Source of the DNA: Strongyloides papillosus
Lineage: Eukaryota > Nematoda > Chromadorea > Rhabditida > Strongyloididae
Assembly: GCA_005656395.1 (NCBI GenBank)
Contig: SRSI01000002.1
Location: forward strand, 124,001 to 188,000
Direction of reading: 5' to 3'
DNA length: 64,000 nucleotides
The notes under the pieces were generated by a model. The model made no database searches and was not told the DNA's origin. It saw only the letters and a list, made by a program, of their open reading frames with translations. Below, piece by piece: positions 1 through 14,200 of the stretch. Position 1 is the first letter of the stretch. Every line of letters begins with the position of its first letter. The position numbers and the translations under genes are program-made.

Positions 1-1595
1 TTAATCTTCTGTAGAAAAATAAATAATGAAAAAGAAATCAAGAAGAAAATACTAACCGGAATAATGCAATGAATCGTCTAGGGATGTATATTCGATGAGA
101 CTTATTTTGGTAAAAAAGAGATCTATTTGAAGAAAACTTTAGGCAAGAAAAACTAATAATTTTTTTATCAAATTATAAAAATACCATTATCTAAATATTA
201 ACATTACCTTTCATTCATCATATTATAATATATATCGTATTTCGATTAATTATTACATAAAAATAATAAAAGTATTTACTTAAAAAATCTCATTTTTTAT
301 AGAAAAACATTTTAAAAAGCTAGAGTAAAGTAAATTTTTAGAATTTTTATGAAACATTAGATGTATTCTCGAAATTTTAAATCTAATACCATTGTTATAT
401 AAAAGTTATAAACGAGATGTAATAAAAAACATAAAATCTAAAACGCTTTTTTATTTTGTAACTATAATGTCAAACAATCACTCTGAAAAAATATATCAAT
501 TTTGCATTGTACAATTTAATTACGTTAGAAATTTCTCAAACAATTATTTTTTTACCTCGATGAGATAAAATTTAAAGTGTATTTATATATAATATGGATA
601 CTGAATTAGAAATATTGTATAAAGAGTTTTTTAAATATATAAAAATACAGTTAAAATATAACAAAGATAGTAAATATTATTTTTAAAAGCTAGGACATTC
701 ATCTAACTGATTGATATTTATTAGCACATCATTTTATTGGAAAATATTATAATACGTAAACTATTGATGAAGACATTATCACTATTTAACAATCTAGAAA
801 AAACTAAAAATTCTTTATAATTATAGTATTTTGATGATATCAATAACAAATTTTGTTTTTTTATCAAATAAGTAGATACTTATATTTCATTAAAATAGGT
901 TGTTTAAATCAATAACTAATATTAAGAGTTACAAGCCACTATAAAAATTCATGGTATTTAAAATTCTACTACTTAGATCTTTATCTTCCATTTTCATATA
1001 TTTAAAATGCTCATGTGAATCATATCCTCCAATAACAAGGAAAATAAAAAATAAAAGACTTGCTTTGATTTCTTGTCTTCAAATTTACAATTGACAACTG
1101 AAAATAAAATTAATAAAAGTGTAGGAATATTTTTTACACATTACTAAGGAAAGATCGAATATTCTCAGTGCATAGTGAATGTAATATCTACAAAGAATCC
1201 ACAATAGATGCTTTTCTGGCTCGGAACTCACATAGACAAACATTTCTAAGGTACACTTGGTGTATTCAATTAGATACTTACATTAAGCATTATAAATATT
1301 TCATAAATCTTTTCAAAACGATTCATTTGAATATATAATTTGAGCAGATAACAATAAAAAATAAAAAACTTTTCCTGAATCCGAATCCTTTCTGTAACCT
1401 ATTGAAAATGCCAAACGTTTTGTATTGTATTTTCCTATATCAATCAAAAGTCTTTTACTTTTTTTAAATAGGATACTAAAAATATTATTAAACTTGATAA
1501 AGTATATAAATTCATAAAATGTATATTTTAAATACAGGTAATTTCTAGATATTTCATTCTATTGTAATATAAAGCTAAAAAATTTTATGGTAAAA
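1..1595. other. AT-rich stretch, no gene recognised
   Basis: No reading frame with convincing protein character, no tRNA and no tandem repeat was seen on either strand. Confidence 0.5.
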
Positions 1596-2220
1596 ACTTA
1601 CATATACTTAAAAATGAGATATGTAATTGATTGGTAAATTCATCGGGCGTGTTATTGTCTTTTAGTTTCATGCCTAATTTGTTTATTTCCCTTATATGTT
1701 CTTTTATTTTTTTTTACTTTAATTATATTATTCATTTCATTATAACAATTTTCGAATTTATTATCAATAAATTCATGTAACCTTTTTTTATTTCGAAAAA
1801 TCATAATTATTTCATTTGAATATGTCCTGCATAGAAAGAAGAAGTAACATAATTGCCTAGAATATTATATTTTTTATACATAACATTATTTGAAATTTAA
1901 AACATACAAAATCACTAGGATTTTTATTCTTTCAAATTTTTAAAAAATTGAAGCATTGATTCTTTGGATCTTGTATTCTTATTTCCTATTGAAGATTTAA
2001 TTTTCGATGGATGAAAATGAGAAGGTAATCCGAATACACAAATGATATAGTTGCAGAAAATTATTAATATATATTGAATTTTCCAATGACAAAAATGAAT
2101 GCAACAGCTAAAAACATCTAATATTAATTTTTCGAAAAGTTTCCAACTTACAAAAAGATATTCCGAATGATTTTTAAAAAACATTCTTTCGAATTTACTA
2201 GTTCTTTTATAGTCTATCAT
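1596..2220 (-). pseudogene. Fragmentary multi-exon gene, unknown product
   Basis: A short exon (2152-2220) starts with ATG, encodes 23 residues beginning MIDYKRTSKF, and stops at a GTAAGT donor; a possible acceptor lies 44 bases on. Farther along the same strand, near 1600-1795, is a second coding-like stretch. It contains KRLHEFIDNKFENCYNEMN and, one frame over, INKLGMKLKDNNTPDEF, and it ends at another GTAAGT. The two halves of that stretch are joined across an A-run, so a homopolymer frameshift separates them. The composition is polar and protein-like, but no family was recognised. It could be a decayed gene or a real gene with consensus errors; exon boundaries are tentative. Confidence 0.3.
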
Positions 2221-3745
2221 TTCAAAAAAGCATTTGGTTTATTCGTTTATAGATAAAATTTTACGATTTTAGTATAAAGTTTATTTGGGACAACTTTTAG
2301 GGTAGATAGAATAACGCGTACTAAACAATAAGTGCACCTAATTACAATAAAACATACACAATAAAACAATAAAATACATTAATTAAGCTTACTTATTTTT
2401 AGTATTATTATTTTTATAATTAAATTATTAACTCCTAAATTTCAATATACTTCTAACCCCTAAAATATACCATAATTAGTACATAATTTCATTCGACAAG
2501 ACTTTTTCTTTAATGATAGTTAGTATTGTGAACTAATAAATTTTCATCAAATATTTTTCATTATTTGAATGTCATCAAAATAATTCTTTTTAAGATTACA
2601 CCATTTTCTTCTTTATGCTAAATAAAAACAAAGCATTTAAAAGTTATAAACAACTTATTAATTTAAATATACAGTTTTTTGTAAGTTTTTTTTCTATTCA
2701 TGACGTACAAAAAATATTAATATGTTATTTTAAACTTTTTTAAAACATTTTATCATATAAAAACCATCTTCAGTTTTTTAAAAAATTATATTTATGTATT
2801 TTGCCTACTCATATTTCTATATGTTAAAGTTTTTAAAATTACTAACAAAAAATTATACTTAAATTTTTAAACATTATGGATAAATGTGACTTACATATTA
2901 TTAAAGTACTCAGTAACAAGTAAAATTTTACAACTTCAAAAAGCCTAGAATTCTTGTTAAACGTATTTTCATCCATCACGAAAAGAGGACAATTTTAGCA
3001 AAAAAAATATAATTAACTATAACTAGCGAAATAATTATTATTTTGTTAATTCCAATATTATTTTTCCAAGAAATCTATATTCAAATGTAATTTCTTATAT
3101 AAATTTTATTTTTAATTATGTTACTCTTTGTTTTTGTTAGAAAATTTGTTAATAATCAGCAAATATATATGCAATATAACTGCTGTTCATTTTTTTAATA
3201 GACGATACATATTAATGATATTATACTTTCTACTATTGAAACTGTCAATTTTAATTCAATAAAAGATCGTAATATTATAACGCAAGAAATCAGTTTTGTT
3301 AAAATAAATGTTTGTATTTAAAATTAATCGAATAATATTAAAAATTTACCAATTGTTAATCTGAAGAATTATTTTTTTTAATTTTTTTTGTAAGACCAAA
3401 TATAATTGGAGAACAAAATTGATTTTATCTAATCAAAAAAGTTTCTTTAAATTTTTCTCCTCTATTTCTCTCATATTTTATTCTTTCTCTTCTTTTTCCC
3501 TATTTTTTAACCTTATAAATTAACTTTTTCATGTTTCTCCAAATCTTTTAGTCGTTACTCAATCACTGTTATTTTTTTAACATAAGTTGACAACCAATCT
3601 AAAAAAATAATTAATTTTAAAAAAAATTAACATAATTGATAATATTTTATTTTACTCTTTTGTCGCTATGCTAACATATGACATTGAAATTTAAAATTGA
3701 TATAGACTTTAATTGAATATATTGATAATGTTTTATAAAACTTAC
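2221..3745. other. AT-rich stretch, nothing recognised
   Basis: Long A and T runs and no usable reading frame. No RNA gene or repeat was identified. Confidence 0.45.
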
Positions 3746-4437
3746 GCATGTTGTTGTTTTGTGATAAAGAATCATTCTGAAAAGTAAAAGCTGTTTCACA
3801 AGAGGAACTTCCAGATCTATTGCTTGATCTCCCGACATTCTTTACAAAATGTTTATAAATTGTATAACTATTTTAAATACTAAATTACTGTAATCAAAAA
3901 TTTTAAGAACTACAAAAATGTTTATATCACATACTAAGTTATAAAACACTAATCATAAGTATTTAAATATATTGTATTTCTCATTGCTGTTATTTAATCT
4001 AGTTTTTTTGTGTGTTCACAAGGTTGGCTCCAAAAATTTCTTTAAAGGTTTTTAACGGCCTTCTTTGGATCTTTTTTTGGTACCATTTCTAAGATATTTC
4101 TCCATCAATTTTAATCTAGTTTCCATCAATTAATAATAATTTTTTGGTAATTTCAGTACAAAAATTATTCATTATTTTTTCATATTTCAATCTCCTTTCT
4201 ACACCCACAGCGATTTAATTTCTAAGAAATAAGATTAATTTTAATAAATTATTAAAAATAACGCACTTCTTGTGATTTATCAAATTGTGTTTCATCTAAG
4301 GAGGAATAGCTCGACCATTTTTCACTTAGTTAGAATTGGTGGTTGGAGAATTCAATTCGACAACCTTTGTTGATGAATCGGCAATCGAGAGGTGTAGTGA
4401 CAGACAGTGACAATCCACTTTTTTCACTCATAGCTAA
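3746..4437 (-). pseudogene. Candidate exons of an unknown serine-rich gene
   Basis: The best exon (3746-3839) is bounded by an AG acceptor and a GTAAGT donor. It encodes a serine-rich stretch including NVGRSSNRSGSSSCETAF. Upstream on the same strand, 4290-4437 begins with ATG (MSEKSGLSLSVTTPL) and runs into a TAA. A further short open stretch at about 4018-4140 begins METRLKLMEKYLRNGTKKR and is also cut by TAA. These may be exons of one decayed gene or unrelated pieces. No domain was recognised. Confidence 0.28.
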
Positions 4438-4702
4438 AAAATTCTAAATAAAATTATAGATTTAATAAAAAAATATAGTAATTCAGACAAGAAACAACAT
4501 TAATAATATAATAACTGAAAAAATTAGCCTTTTGCTTTTTATAAAATTTAATTTATTTCTAAATAAAAATATTAGATTGTCAAATATATAGAAAAATTTT
4601 TTTATAATATTCAAAATATTGTATAATATCGTCTTTTTAATGATATATTTTTGATAGTATATTTTGTTTTCTTTATAGTATACTTTAATCACAAAGACTG
4701 AG

Positions 4703-5803
4703 ATGGAATATCATCAATTGAAGAGTAAAATGCTACAAGAACATGAATCTGAACTAAAAGAAGAGATGAATAAATGAAACGAAATACATCAAACATGTAA
4801 GAATAAAATTATTGCTGCAGATCAAGCTCTTGAAACTGCATTAGAAGAACTAAAAAAGGATTCAGAAAACTACAATAATGTTGTTGGTGGGTACCAACAA
4901 TACATAAAAAAATTCAAAACCGATCTGAAATGGATTGAAATTGAAACTAATCTGAGGGTTGATAACAAAAATGTTATTTAATAAAAATTATGGAAAATTT
5001 TGAAAATTTTTATGGTAAAACCTTCAACCAATACTGACGTTGGAATGAAAAATGCCGATAAACCAGTAGCTACTGACTTATTTAAAGAATCTGATATCTA
5101 CAAGAAATAAACACAATCTATTATTTCTGTTTCAAAAATTATGGAGAATTACGATGGCGACGGGTATACAAATAAAAATAAGAATGTAGAAAAAATGTAT
5201 GAAAGATCGAATTGTGAAGCTTTAAAACATTTTTTACTAATGAAAAAAATTATATTATTTGTGTCAATTACAGAAATCTGATTTTCAATGAATTTGCAAG
5301 TAGTTGTGCAATTGCAACAACTGAAAATATTATTTTTTCAGTAAAAAGAGAAAATCCTGAAAATGAAAATTTAAGTGACGAGGACAGAAAACGAGTTGAG
5401 ACAAAAATTTTATTTAAGGTAGATTAGAAAAATTTTCTTCAATCATAGTTTATTTTAGAATGTCGTTTATGCTCTTAATAAAATTATACATCTAAAAAAA
5501 TTAAAACCCCACACGTTGTTATAATAGGAGTTCAAGAAACTCTTAAAGACATATTAGTTCAATTGATAAGAGTAAATACACCAACATTTTTTGGAAAGCG
5601 ATCCTGACATTAAAGGATTATCAATGATTTTCTTCGTTGTTTGAAATCAAATATCGATCTTACTATAAGTGAAAAAATTCAACATTTTTAGATAATAAAA
5701 TGAGAAAGCACTGTATAAGAAAATACGAAGCAGCTAAAAGAACTATGCAACATCAACAATTTATTATGATGATGCTTAAAAAAAATGTTGTGAGAAATTA
5801 ATA
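4703..5803 (+). pseudogene. Decayed gene with coiled-coil-like N-terminus
   Basis: From the ATG at 4703 a frame of about 92 codons reads through a charged, probably coiled-coil segment (MLQEHESELKEEMNK, then ALETALEELKKDSENYNN). One TGA interrupts it, and it ends in TAA near 4981. Protein-like fragments continue to 5803 in changing frames: SDEDRKRVETKILFK, a putative 40-base intron with GTAGAT donor and TTTTAG acceptor near 5418-5459, NVVYALNKIIHLKKLK, then IGVQETLKDILVQLIR after a frameshift, and NIDLTISEKIQHF. Three or more disabling changes are present. No family is assigned. Confidence 0.4.
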
Positions 5804-5809
5804 ATAAAA

Positions 5810-6507
5810 CAATTTTTAATATTTATAAAATATGAATAAAATTTTGCTATTTTTATAAGTTTATTTATTCAATTTAATGTGTTATTCTTAAAAACTTTTA
5901 TTATGAGTACATTTTTAATATTATAAATTAAACCTAAACAAAAGCCAAATGAGAATTATAATGGTAAAAAAATTACAAACAACCATGGATTTTTGACAAA
6001 CAATTTATTAGAATAAAATTATTATGCAAAACCAAAAAAATAACATTGTTTTAAAGTTTTTATTTATGTCTTTACTACGTTAACTAGTCGTTGAAAAAAA
6101 TTAAATTTTTAAATTCCATATTGCGTTTGAATAAAAATAGGATAATATAAAAATAGTTAAATGCTTCAAAGTAAATGTACGATAATATTCAAACAATTTT
6201 GCTAAGTAATCTCATATTTATTTTTGTTGGAAAGATATCTATTTAATATTCATTTATATATAATCATACATTGCAGTTTTATTTATCTTTTTCAAAGGCT
6301 TCATTAAGTTTTACATTTTGTTTGTATGGTGTTTGTACCTTCATCATTGAATTTTTTCTGAAAGACAAAGCTAATTTTTTTATTTCCGTTATGGTGTTTT
6401 GACATTTTCATTTTTGACATAAATAATATCTAATGATATAAAATTACTCATAACTAATTTTTTTAGCTTTGTAAATTTATCTCTTGTTGCTAGAGTTCAC
6501 TCTCCTA
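5810..6507. other. AT-rich stretch, nothing recognised
   Basis: No coding frame, RNA gene or repeat was supported here. Confidence 0.4.
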
Positions 6508-7330
6508 TTAATTCATAACTATTTCACTAATATCCTTGAAAATGCTGATGATTAATTCATCACCAGTAAATATTCTCATTTCTTTCATTTTACTTTCATC
6601 AGCTGCCTTGAAAAAAGAATTTAGACATGATACATAAGACAGTATCTTGGTATAGTTTGCTGGTAATCTTCTCTTATAGGCGTTTTTGACATTGTTCTCA
6701 GAACTTTTTATCAAAAATATATATCCATAAACGTCGTTTTACATCAAATAGATAGATTGATCCTTCGTTAACTCTTTTTTTGAGACTTCCTAAATTTTTC
6801 TGAATTTTCAATAACTTCTAACAATATATTGCATATTGGGGGGTGTTGAACAATTAGATGAAGCAATTGTTGAATTTGTGCTTGTCTCATTGCTTTTATT
6901 GCTTCTATCCTCAGAAGTTGTTCCAGTTGTATTTATTGTTAAAACTGTTTGGCTGGTGATATCTTCTCAGAAACATTATTTTTTTTCCTTACTTATGTTG
7001 AGCTCCTTTGCTGCTGATCGAATTGGTGTTATTTCGTGAATTTCACTTAATTGATCAGCTGAAGTCTTTTCTTTTCTTACAGCATTTATTGGCATTGGTA
7101 TTGGTGTGCTTGTTACCATATTTTTTGATTCCATTTTTAAAATTTGTAATTGAATATCCCAACGATTCTGCTATTTTTTTCAATATAGCTTCCGTTGCGT
7201 TTTCTCTTGTCAGTTTGTCATTAGTCTATCCTTTGAAAAATTTTCTGTCCATAAGAAAAAATTTGATATGCTGCGGCATCTGGATCCGACAGCAACTCCA
7301 TTGTAGATACGATCTTGAGAGATCGTATAA
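6508..7330 (-). pseudogene. Frameshifted unknown gene
   Basis: The minus strand carries successive protein-like segments in different frames: MELLSDPDAAAYQIFSYGQK, ATEAILKKIAESLGYSITNF, PINAVRKEKTSADQLSEIHE and SEDRSNKSNETSTNS. The last piece is a 68-residue open frame ending at 6508 (RRLPANYTKILSYVSCLN, then TGDELIISIFKDISE). Composition and continuity suggest one gene of about 250 codons interrupted by at least three frame changes. The plus-strand frames over the same bases are hydrophobic shadows. No family was recognised. Confidence 0.35.
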
Positions 7331-7346
7331 ATTCATTACGAACTAG

Positions 7347-8699
7347 AAGATAACTTTTTTAATTTTATACTTCTTTATATGTTAAATTTAATATTTAAAA
7401 ATTTGTACGAAAAATTCTAATTTTCTGTGTTTTTAATATTTATTTATGCAAAAACAAATTTATAAATATGTATGGAAATATTTATTGTTGTCGCTTAAGA
7501 TATATTTGCAATATCTATTAGAATAATGATTTTTTTAAATATATTAAAATAATTCATAAATGGAAGTCGATAAGAAATTGATATTTAACAGCAGCAATTT
7601 TCTTTTTTTCGCTACGCTTGGACAATCAATTTGCTTTCTTTTCAAATATGCAAAGATCTGTTAGAAAAATTTAAAAAATCTTTTGTTTCTTTATTATACA
7701 GTTATAATTATCAAATAGTATTTCTGTTTAATATATCTTATAAATTAATGATTTCTATTAAAATATTACACATGTTTTTAAATGGTAAAAAATTTTATAA
7801 TGAAAAGTAAAATAAATAAAATACTTAAATTAAACTTCCAATTAATATAACATGCTGTCTTTAAATTATTAAATATATAATAGAATTCAAAGTACAGATT
7901 AGTTTTAATTTTTCTTGTTTTTTTAAAACATTAATAATATTTGAGAATCACTATATAAAGTTACATATATTAAGATAAGAAAGATAAAAGTTTTAATATC
8001 AAAAATAATTTCCGATCTCTCTTCTTAGTATATTATATATAGGGATTATTTTGGAATATTTTAACTTAAAGTGTATAGAACTGAATTCCTGGACAATGTT
8101 TATCTAAATATTTAGATACTTTATTTTATGTGTATTGGAAAAGAATAAAAAAATCTTTATATCTATCTGATAAAAATTAATAATTTATATTCTGTTTAAG
8201 GAAAGATATTGCAAAAAAAGGAGAAGCATTTTACGATCTGCGACAAAATCATAAGATTATAATTTTTATAATTAAAATTGGAAAAAATTTTATGCAATTT
8301 TAATTTGGGGACGAAAAATTATGACTTAGAATATTTTTTGTGTAAAATTTATTTATGTGATAGAATAAATAATATATTTTCTGGTATTAAGAATAAAAAT
8401 TTCAAGTAACACGCGTTTATAGCGGTAGATTTTTGTAGTTCAGATGGAACAAAAATATAAAAGAAGCAAAACTAAAATTTTATATAATTATACAAACACC
8501 AACAGCATCTTAAAACTAAATGGTATAAAGACTAACTAAAATAAGGATAGGTTGGATATTTATATAAAATTAAAAGTGGGGTGGATGATTGTGGATAAAA
8601 GTAGGTAGTATCTTTTATGCACACAAAAATTACAAAAAAATATTATTAAAATAAGTTATAGAAGAAATACAAAATTATAGAATATTTATCAAAAACATG
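7347..8699. other. AT-rich stretch, nothing recognised
   Basis: No convincing frame, RNA or repeat was found. Confidence 0.4.
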
Positions 8700-9045
8700 T
8701 TAATTACTATATTAAATCTCATATCATCGTTATTTTCTTCAACTTCATTTGATAGATCTAATTGAGTATAATCTTCTACAACAAATTATTATATTCTAAT
8801 AATGTAATTTTCTTTATACTTATTTACTTCATTTTCATGTATATAAGATAGAAACAATCATTAAGATTTTTCTACTGTATCATTTGCTTCACAATCATAT
8901 TTCCACGATTTTCTTAAATTACTTATAGCAGTATTCGTTTCATCATTCGTTATACTATTTAAAATTATTAAAATAGATAATTTCCCATTATTGTTTTAAG
9001 AAGGGTGTTTTTCTACATTTACTAATTGCTGCAGCTTTCTTTATT
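8700..9045 (-). pseudogene. Short decayed coding fragment
   Basis: Read on the minus strand, one frame gives SITNDETNTAISNLRKSWKY and DCEANDTVEKS, then stops. It is followed by FLSYIHENEVNKYKENY and, in a changed frame, QLDLSNEVEENNDD. The acidic, polar character differs from random AT-rich translation. Several stops break it. The product is unknown. Confidence 0.25.
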
Positions 9046-9164
9046 CTAACATGACTACTCTAAAATAATTAAATTTAAAAGTATATCTTTAAAATTTAGT
9101 AAATTTCTTTATTTTTTTATTTATTTGTATTACAATGTAAATTACTAAAATGATTTTTTATCTG

Positions 9165-9790
9165 AGAATTTATAATTAACTTTCCCCATTTTTATAGAAA
9201 TTTTATCACTTTTTTAAAAACACGATATTCTATAATGTTTACTGATTTTGTAGAAAAATACTATTAAAAAACCTATCATTGTCTTTAAACAACACAATAT
9301 TAAAAATTTTCTAAAGTACGATTCTTTTTATACTTAAAATCTAAAGAAAATATTAAAAATATACTTATATTTAATAGTGACAATAATTTCAAATCATAAA
9401 AAATTTGATTTTATGAAGAATATCAGGATATTTTTATAACTTTAAAGAATTTTTACTAATTCGTAGAATGTACTACGAATCATTAAATATTTATCAACTT
9501 TAATTTATATTTTATATTGTTTTTTGAATAATTAGCTAACTTTGAAATATAAAAGATTTATTTCCTTAATTTGTTTTCATGCGTTGCTATAGTTTTAAAT
9601 AATTAAATTCTTTTTTATTGTTTAGAAAATGCCATCCTAAATATTTAAATAATAGATAATTTTCTAATAATCATTGTTCTGTCTCTACACTTTTAAAATT
9701 ATAAAGACAATCATTTTCAAATTTTAGTTTGTATATACAATAGTTGTTAAAATTTTAAAATAAGTTTAAATCTGATTTTTTTAACTTAAT
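9165..9790 (+). repeat. Diverged repeat, copy 1 (partner at 57.84-58.44 kb)
   Basis: A ~600-base segment can be aligned by eye, in the same orientation, with 57840-58440. Shared landmarks occur in the same order: aattaactttc/acttaactttc, a 'gtttactgattt' box, 'attaaatatttatcaactttaat', 'gcgttgctatagtt' versus 'gctttgctgtagtt', 'attgtttagaaaat', and 'ttttaaaattataaagac'. No reading frame is shared, so this is probably an old dispersed repeat. Confidence 0.5.
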
Positions 9791-10660
9791 TCATCTGACT
9801 AATTTCCTTAAGCTAAAATTTTTCCTTATTAACATATAAATGGTTTTATTTTTTTTAAGGTTATTTCTCCTTTATATATGTAGAGGATTTTTCATTTATT
9901 ATATTTTATACTTTTCTACAATTTAACATTTATGTGTACAAACAAAAAAATTTCCCTGAATTTTGGTTGACGGAAAATTTATTGTACAAAAAATATAGTT
10001 TTAGAATGTTTTTTTCTGCAAATACAAAACATACGCAGCATTGGTATTATGTTTTGCAGACCAGCATGAGATATTCTATGATGATCTCATTTACTTTGCA
10101 TTGTGAAAGAATAATATTAAATTTTTTTTAACTAAAAAATTTGTCTCATCGAAAATTCAATAAAAATATTTTTTATAATTAACAGGAATACTTTTCCTCC
10201 AATTGTTTGATTCACCAGTTTTTCCTACAAATTGCAGGAAAATTTCTTTTCAATTTTCTGCCGTGTATAAATTGTAATTTTTACGTGGAATTTTGATAAA
10301 GTTACCTCAAATCGCTTCGTAGAAAAGTGAAGTGGATGACCAAACTTTAATATCCAATCCTTGTAATGCGTAAGCATATGATATTTATATGAAAGTTGGT
10401 AACCAGCTGAAAAATTATATTCAATTTAAAAAATATCAAAAAAAATTAACTTTATTCTTAGTATTCTTATAGTTAGATTATTTGTATAATCGTCATGATA
10501 TTTTAAACATTAAATCTACTTTTGTACTTTTTCGTTTCGGTAGAGACTTTTTAGATTTAAATTTTAGTAATAAAAATGATTATCAGATAAAATAAAGTAT
10601 AAATAGTGATAATACCTAATCTTAGTTTGATTATATAAAAAAAATTAAAATTTTAATTAA
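9791..10660. other. AT-rich stretch, nothing recognised
   Basis: Contains a 65-codon open frame at 9934-10131 (+) without protein-like composition or splice context; it is not called as a gene. Confidence 0.4.
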
Positions 10661-10788
10661 TTTTACAGCATGGATAACTGATAACGTATTTTAGTCATTT
10701 TTTTAGTGTATGCCTCAAGTTAATTAACTAGTCATTTTGAATTTCACGTGAAAAAAATGATTATCTGATAATTTAAAGTGCTGTAAAA
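10661..10788. mobile_element. Small inverted-repeat (MITE-like) element
   Basis: A 128-base segment starts TTTTACAGCA and ends with its exact reverse complement TGCTGTAAAA. The homology continues inward, imperfectly, for about 35 bases per arm (ATAACTGATAA... against TTATCTGATAAT). No clear target duplication is visible. It could also be a simple imperfect palindrome. Confidence 0.3.
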
Positions 10789-11252
10789 TGATAATATAAT
10801 ATCTTCTCAATGATTATGACATCAAAAACCAAAAAAAATTAAATAACTTGACTAAATTTTAACTACTTAAAACAACTACAACCTATATACATGCATTTAA
10901 ATATTTGGGGCTTACATTCAAATAATTTAAATGATATGAAAATATATCAAGTAAAGAAATGCAAATAACATCTAGAAATATCCCAATAGTTATCTAACTA
11001 AATTTATTTTGAGAAAAATGAACATAGAATATTATATGTTTGAGTATTTACTGCACGATATTGTACATATTCGCTTTCTATAGCAAAAATTGATAAGATC
11101 AATTACTAATATTTAATAAAAACATACTTATTCAAGGTATTTTTTAACAAAAGAATAATTTAAAACATAATTAAATAAACAAAAGCAATCTTTTTCGATC
11201 GACCCTACCGATACAGAAAAGTATCCTATTTTAAAATATTACTTACGAAATG
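10789..11252. other. AT-rich stretch, nothing recognised
   Basis: No feature could be supported. Confidence 0.4.
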
Positions 11253-14200
11253 TTACTTTAAATGATGAAGAAACTGGTCCACATACTTGTCTATTTCAAG
11301 TGAAATTTCTAATGCTGATTTATTATGGTCTTCTAAAAGATAAGCAATACATAAAAACATTTTTAAGAGCCAATACATGGATTGCAATATTGAACTTTGG
11401 TTTTCACAAACCATATTTTGATTTAAATACTCAAAAAAATATTCTGCATAGAAGCAGATTTTGTTCTCCAGACATAATAAATTTTGATTTTTTAAAAATC
11501 TTTCTTTTCTCTGTGTTAAGATCAAAAATTGATTCATTTAATACAGACAAAAGAGATCCTGCATTATATATTTTGCTAATGTAACTATATGCATTCCTGA
11601 ATTTTTTTGAACATTCTTTACTAATTATTAAATAAAGATTTATAGATGAATATAGAACATTTGATAGACACCTTCTAGAACGTCCGTGGAATCCATCTGA
11701 AACCCAATTATTGTATTTTTGGTACACTAGGAATTTCATGTTCCTGAAAATAATTAACTTTTAATGCATTTTTTAAAATAAGATTTTGTTTTGAATTCTT
11801 GTAACATGCTTAGAATATGGACTTCTATTGTTTTTATTTTAATAAAATTTTTTTACACTGTTTACAGTGTTTATAGATAGTTGGCAATATTGGCAGACAT
11901 TTGTTTAATTATTTTAGCTAATTAAAAATTGTAAAACTTTTAAAATAGCATGTTTTCATCAGTGTATAATATTAAAGTCGTATATGATAGATCACCAAGG
12001 TTGGCAAATTGAAAATAATTTTGTGCAATATTAAACTTTGTTTACATTACCTTTTCAAATTATCTACTTTCATACCAAAATATCTTAAATACCTCAGGTA
12101 TTATTAAATTCACATTAGATACTTGTAAAATAAATGTATCCTATTTGGAGAATATATTTACGAACATTGAGGCCAAAAGTTTTGGCTGATCACCCAATAA
12201 TAATAAATTCCATTTTAAAACAAATTTTATCCTTTCTTATATAATGTATTGTTGAAAATATGCTACTTTGTTAATAGCAAAACAAGAGTTCTGTTAAACA
12301 AATGTTTATTTTAATACTATAAGTAATTTAAATGCAATTGATTTAAGAAATTGAATCAAAAAAGTTAATGCCACAAAAAAAAGAATTTCTAAAAATGCTT
12401 CAAAATACATTTAGACATGTGGATGTTTTTAAAAATACTACTTATATGAACGAAATAATTGTTTTAAATATGACTAATATTAAAAATTTTGTTTGAAAAT
12501 GCCACAAAATACCTCTAAATACGTTTGTTCACGTAGACTTATAATTAAAATATTATGCTTGTTAAATAAATAACTTAAATAGCGATTTCTGAAGGGAGAA
12601 TATTCTAAACATTAGACAATTTTTTAATTTTAATAATAAAAAACTAACTTTTAAAAACTTTTTGTCATTGAACAAGTCATATGACTTTCATATTCATTTG
12701 GTAATAATGTGCATGCACGGCATGCATTAATTCTTCCAACAGATCTATAGTTTTGTATATGTTTAAAAATTGATTGCATTAATGGATGATCACCTAAAAA
12801 ATGATACATAAACATAAACTTTATAATAAGATATGCAAATAATATTACAAAAAAAGATACTATAGTAATAACCGTTTAAACACCTCAGATTACGATATCG
12901 TATGAATAAGTCTAAGATTTCAAAAAAAGTTTCCTTTCAAACTTATTCGTAGACGGACCAATAACATGTAGTTTACATAAAATAATAAATTAATATCTTA
13001 ATTACCACTTTATAATGTATCGTATAAATAAATATACTATAACTGATTATTGGCAATATAATGATTATTTTTCCTAAAGTTATTCTATTATATGTATTAT
13101 TATTAAGTGTATTATTATATTGTCTTTCCTTTATAATTAAATACATCTGTTACTGATAATTTTTTTACTTACCAATGATACAATGAATTTTAAAATTATT
13201 TCACTTCCATCAAATAATCTTATACCTCTATTTTCAAACTGAGATAGGACAAAATTTATGTAAGATTCATACTTATCACTTTAGCAATATTTGTCATACA
13301 TAATGCCATAAGTTCTATAGTGTACAATTTGAGACATTTGGGTAGAAGTATTTTCTGTGTCTATAAAGTTAATAATAATATTATTATTAATATTTATTAA
13401 AATGTTTAATTTATTCATTAATATCAAATTTTAGTTATAAAGTATAATATATTTTATTGTTGACTACCAACAAACTAACTATTGTAGCAAATTAATATAT
13501 TTTAATTATAATTCATATAATTTCTATTATATAAATTATCAGTATTTAGCATAATATTAAATATAGTTAACAGTTTTTTTATATATTTTACAAATTTACT
13601 ACTTACCATTATTGTGAATGATTTTATATGCACTATGAGATATATTTCCGTTTTTGTATGTCCTGTACATAGATTGTTTACACATATATCGTCAAAAAAT
13701 ATACTACTTTTAATATTTGGAATTTTTGTCAATTATTTTTGAAATTTATTAACATAATTTCGAATATCTTCATTTAAATCAATATGGGTAAATATTATAT
13801 TTCTTCTTTTTAATATGTATTTCATTCTACTGTTAACTTCTTCTTCATTGTTTAATCTTCTTTTTTTATTTTTAGGAATATTTATCTTCTCATTTGCACA
13901 ATTTGATAACAATGACTTTTCATGAACATAATTATTTTTATTCTTAATGATATTCTTGAATTTTGTATTATTCATATTTCAAGTGAATTTTCATCTCCTA
14001 ATATTTGAAGAATTTTTTGAAATAAATCAAAAACGTTGTAATAAAGTTTATCACTTGCGTGATTGTTGGAAACAAAATCTAACAGTAAAGAATCAACTGT
14101 TTCAGATTTTTTACTATCTCTTCGCCTTCTTTTAGTATTTCCTGATGATTATTTTCCTCAACAATAACACTATTTATTAAAACGTTATTATCAATATTAC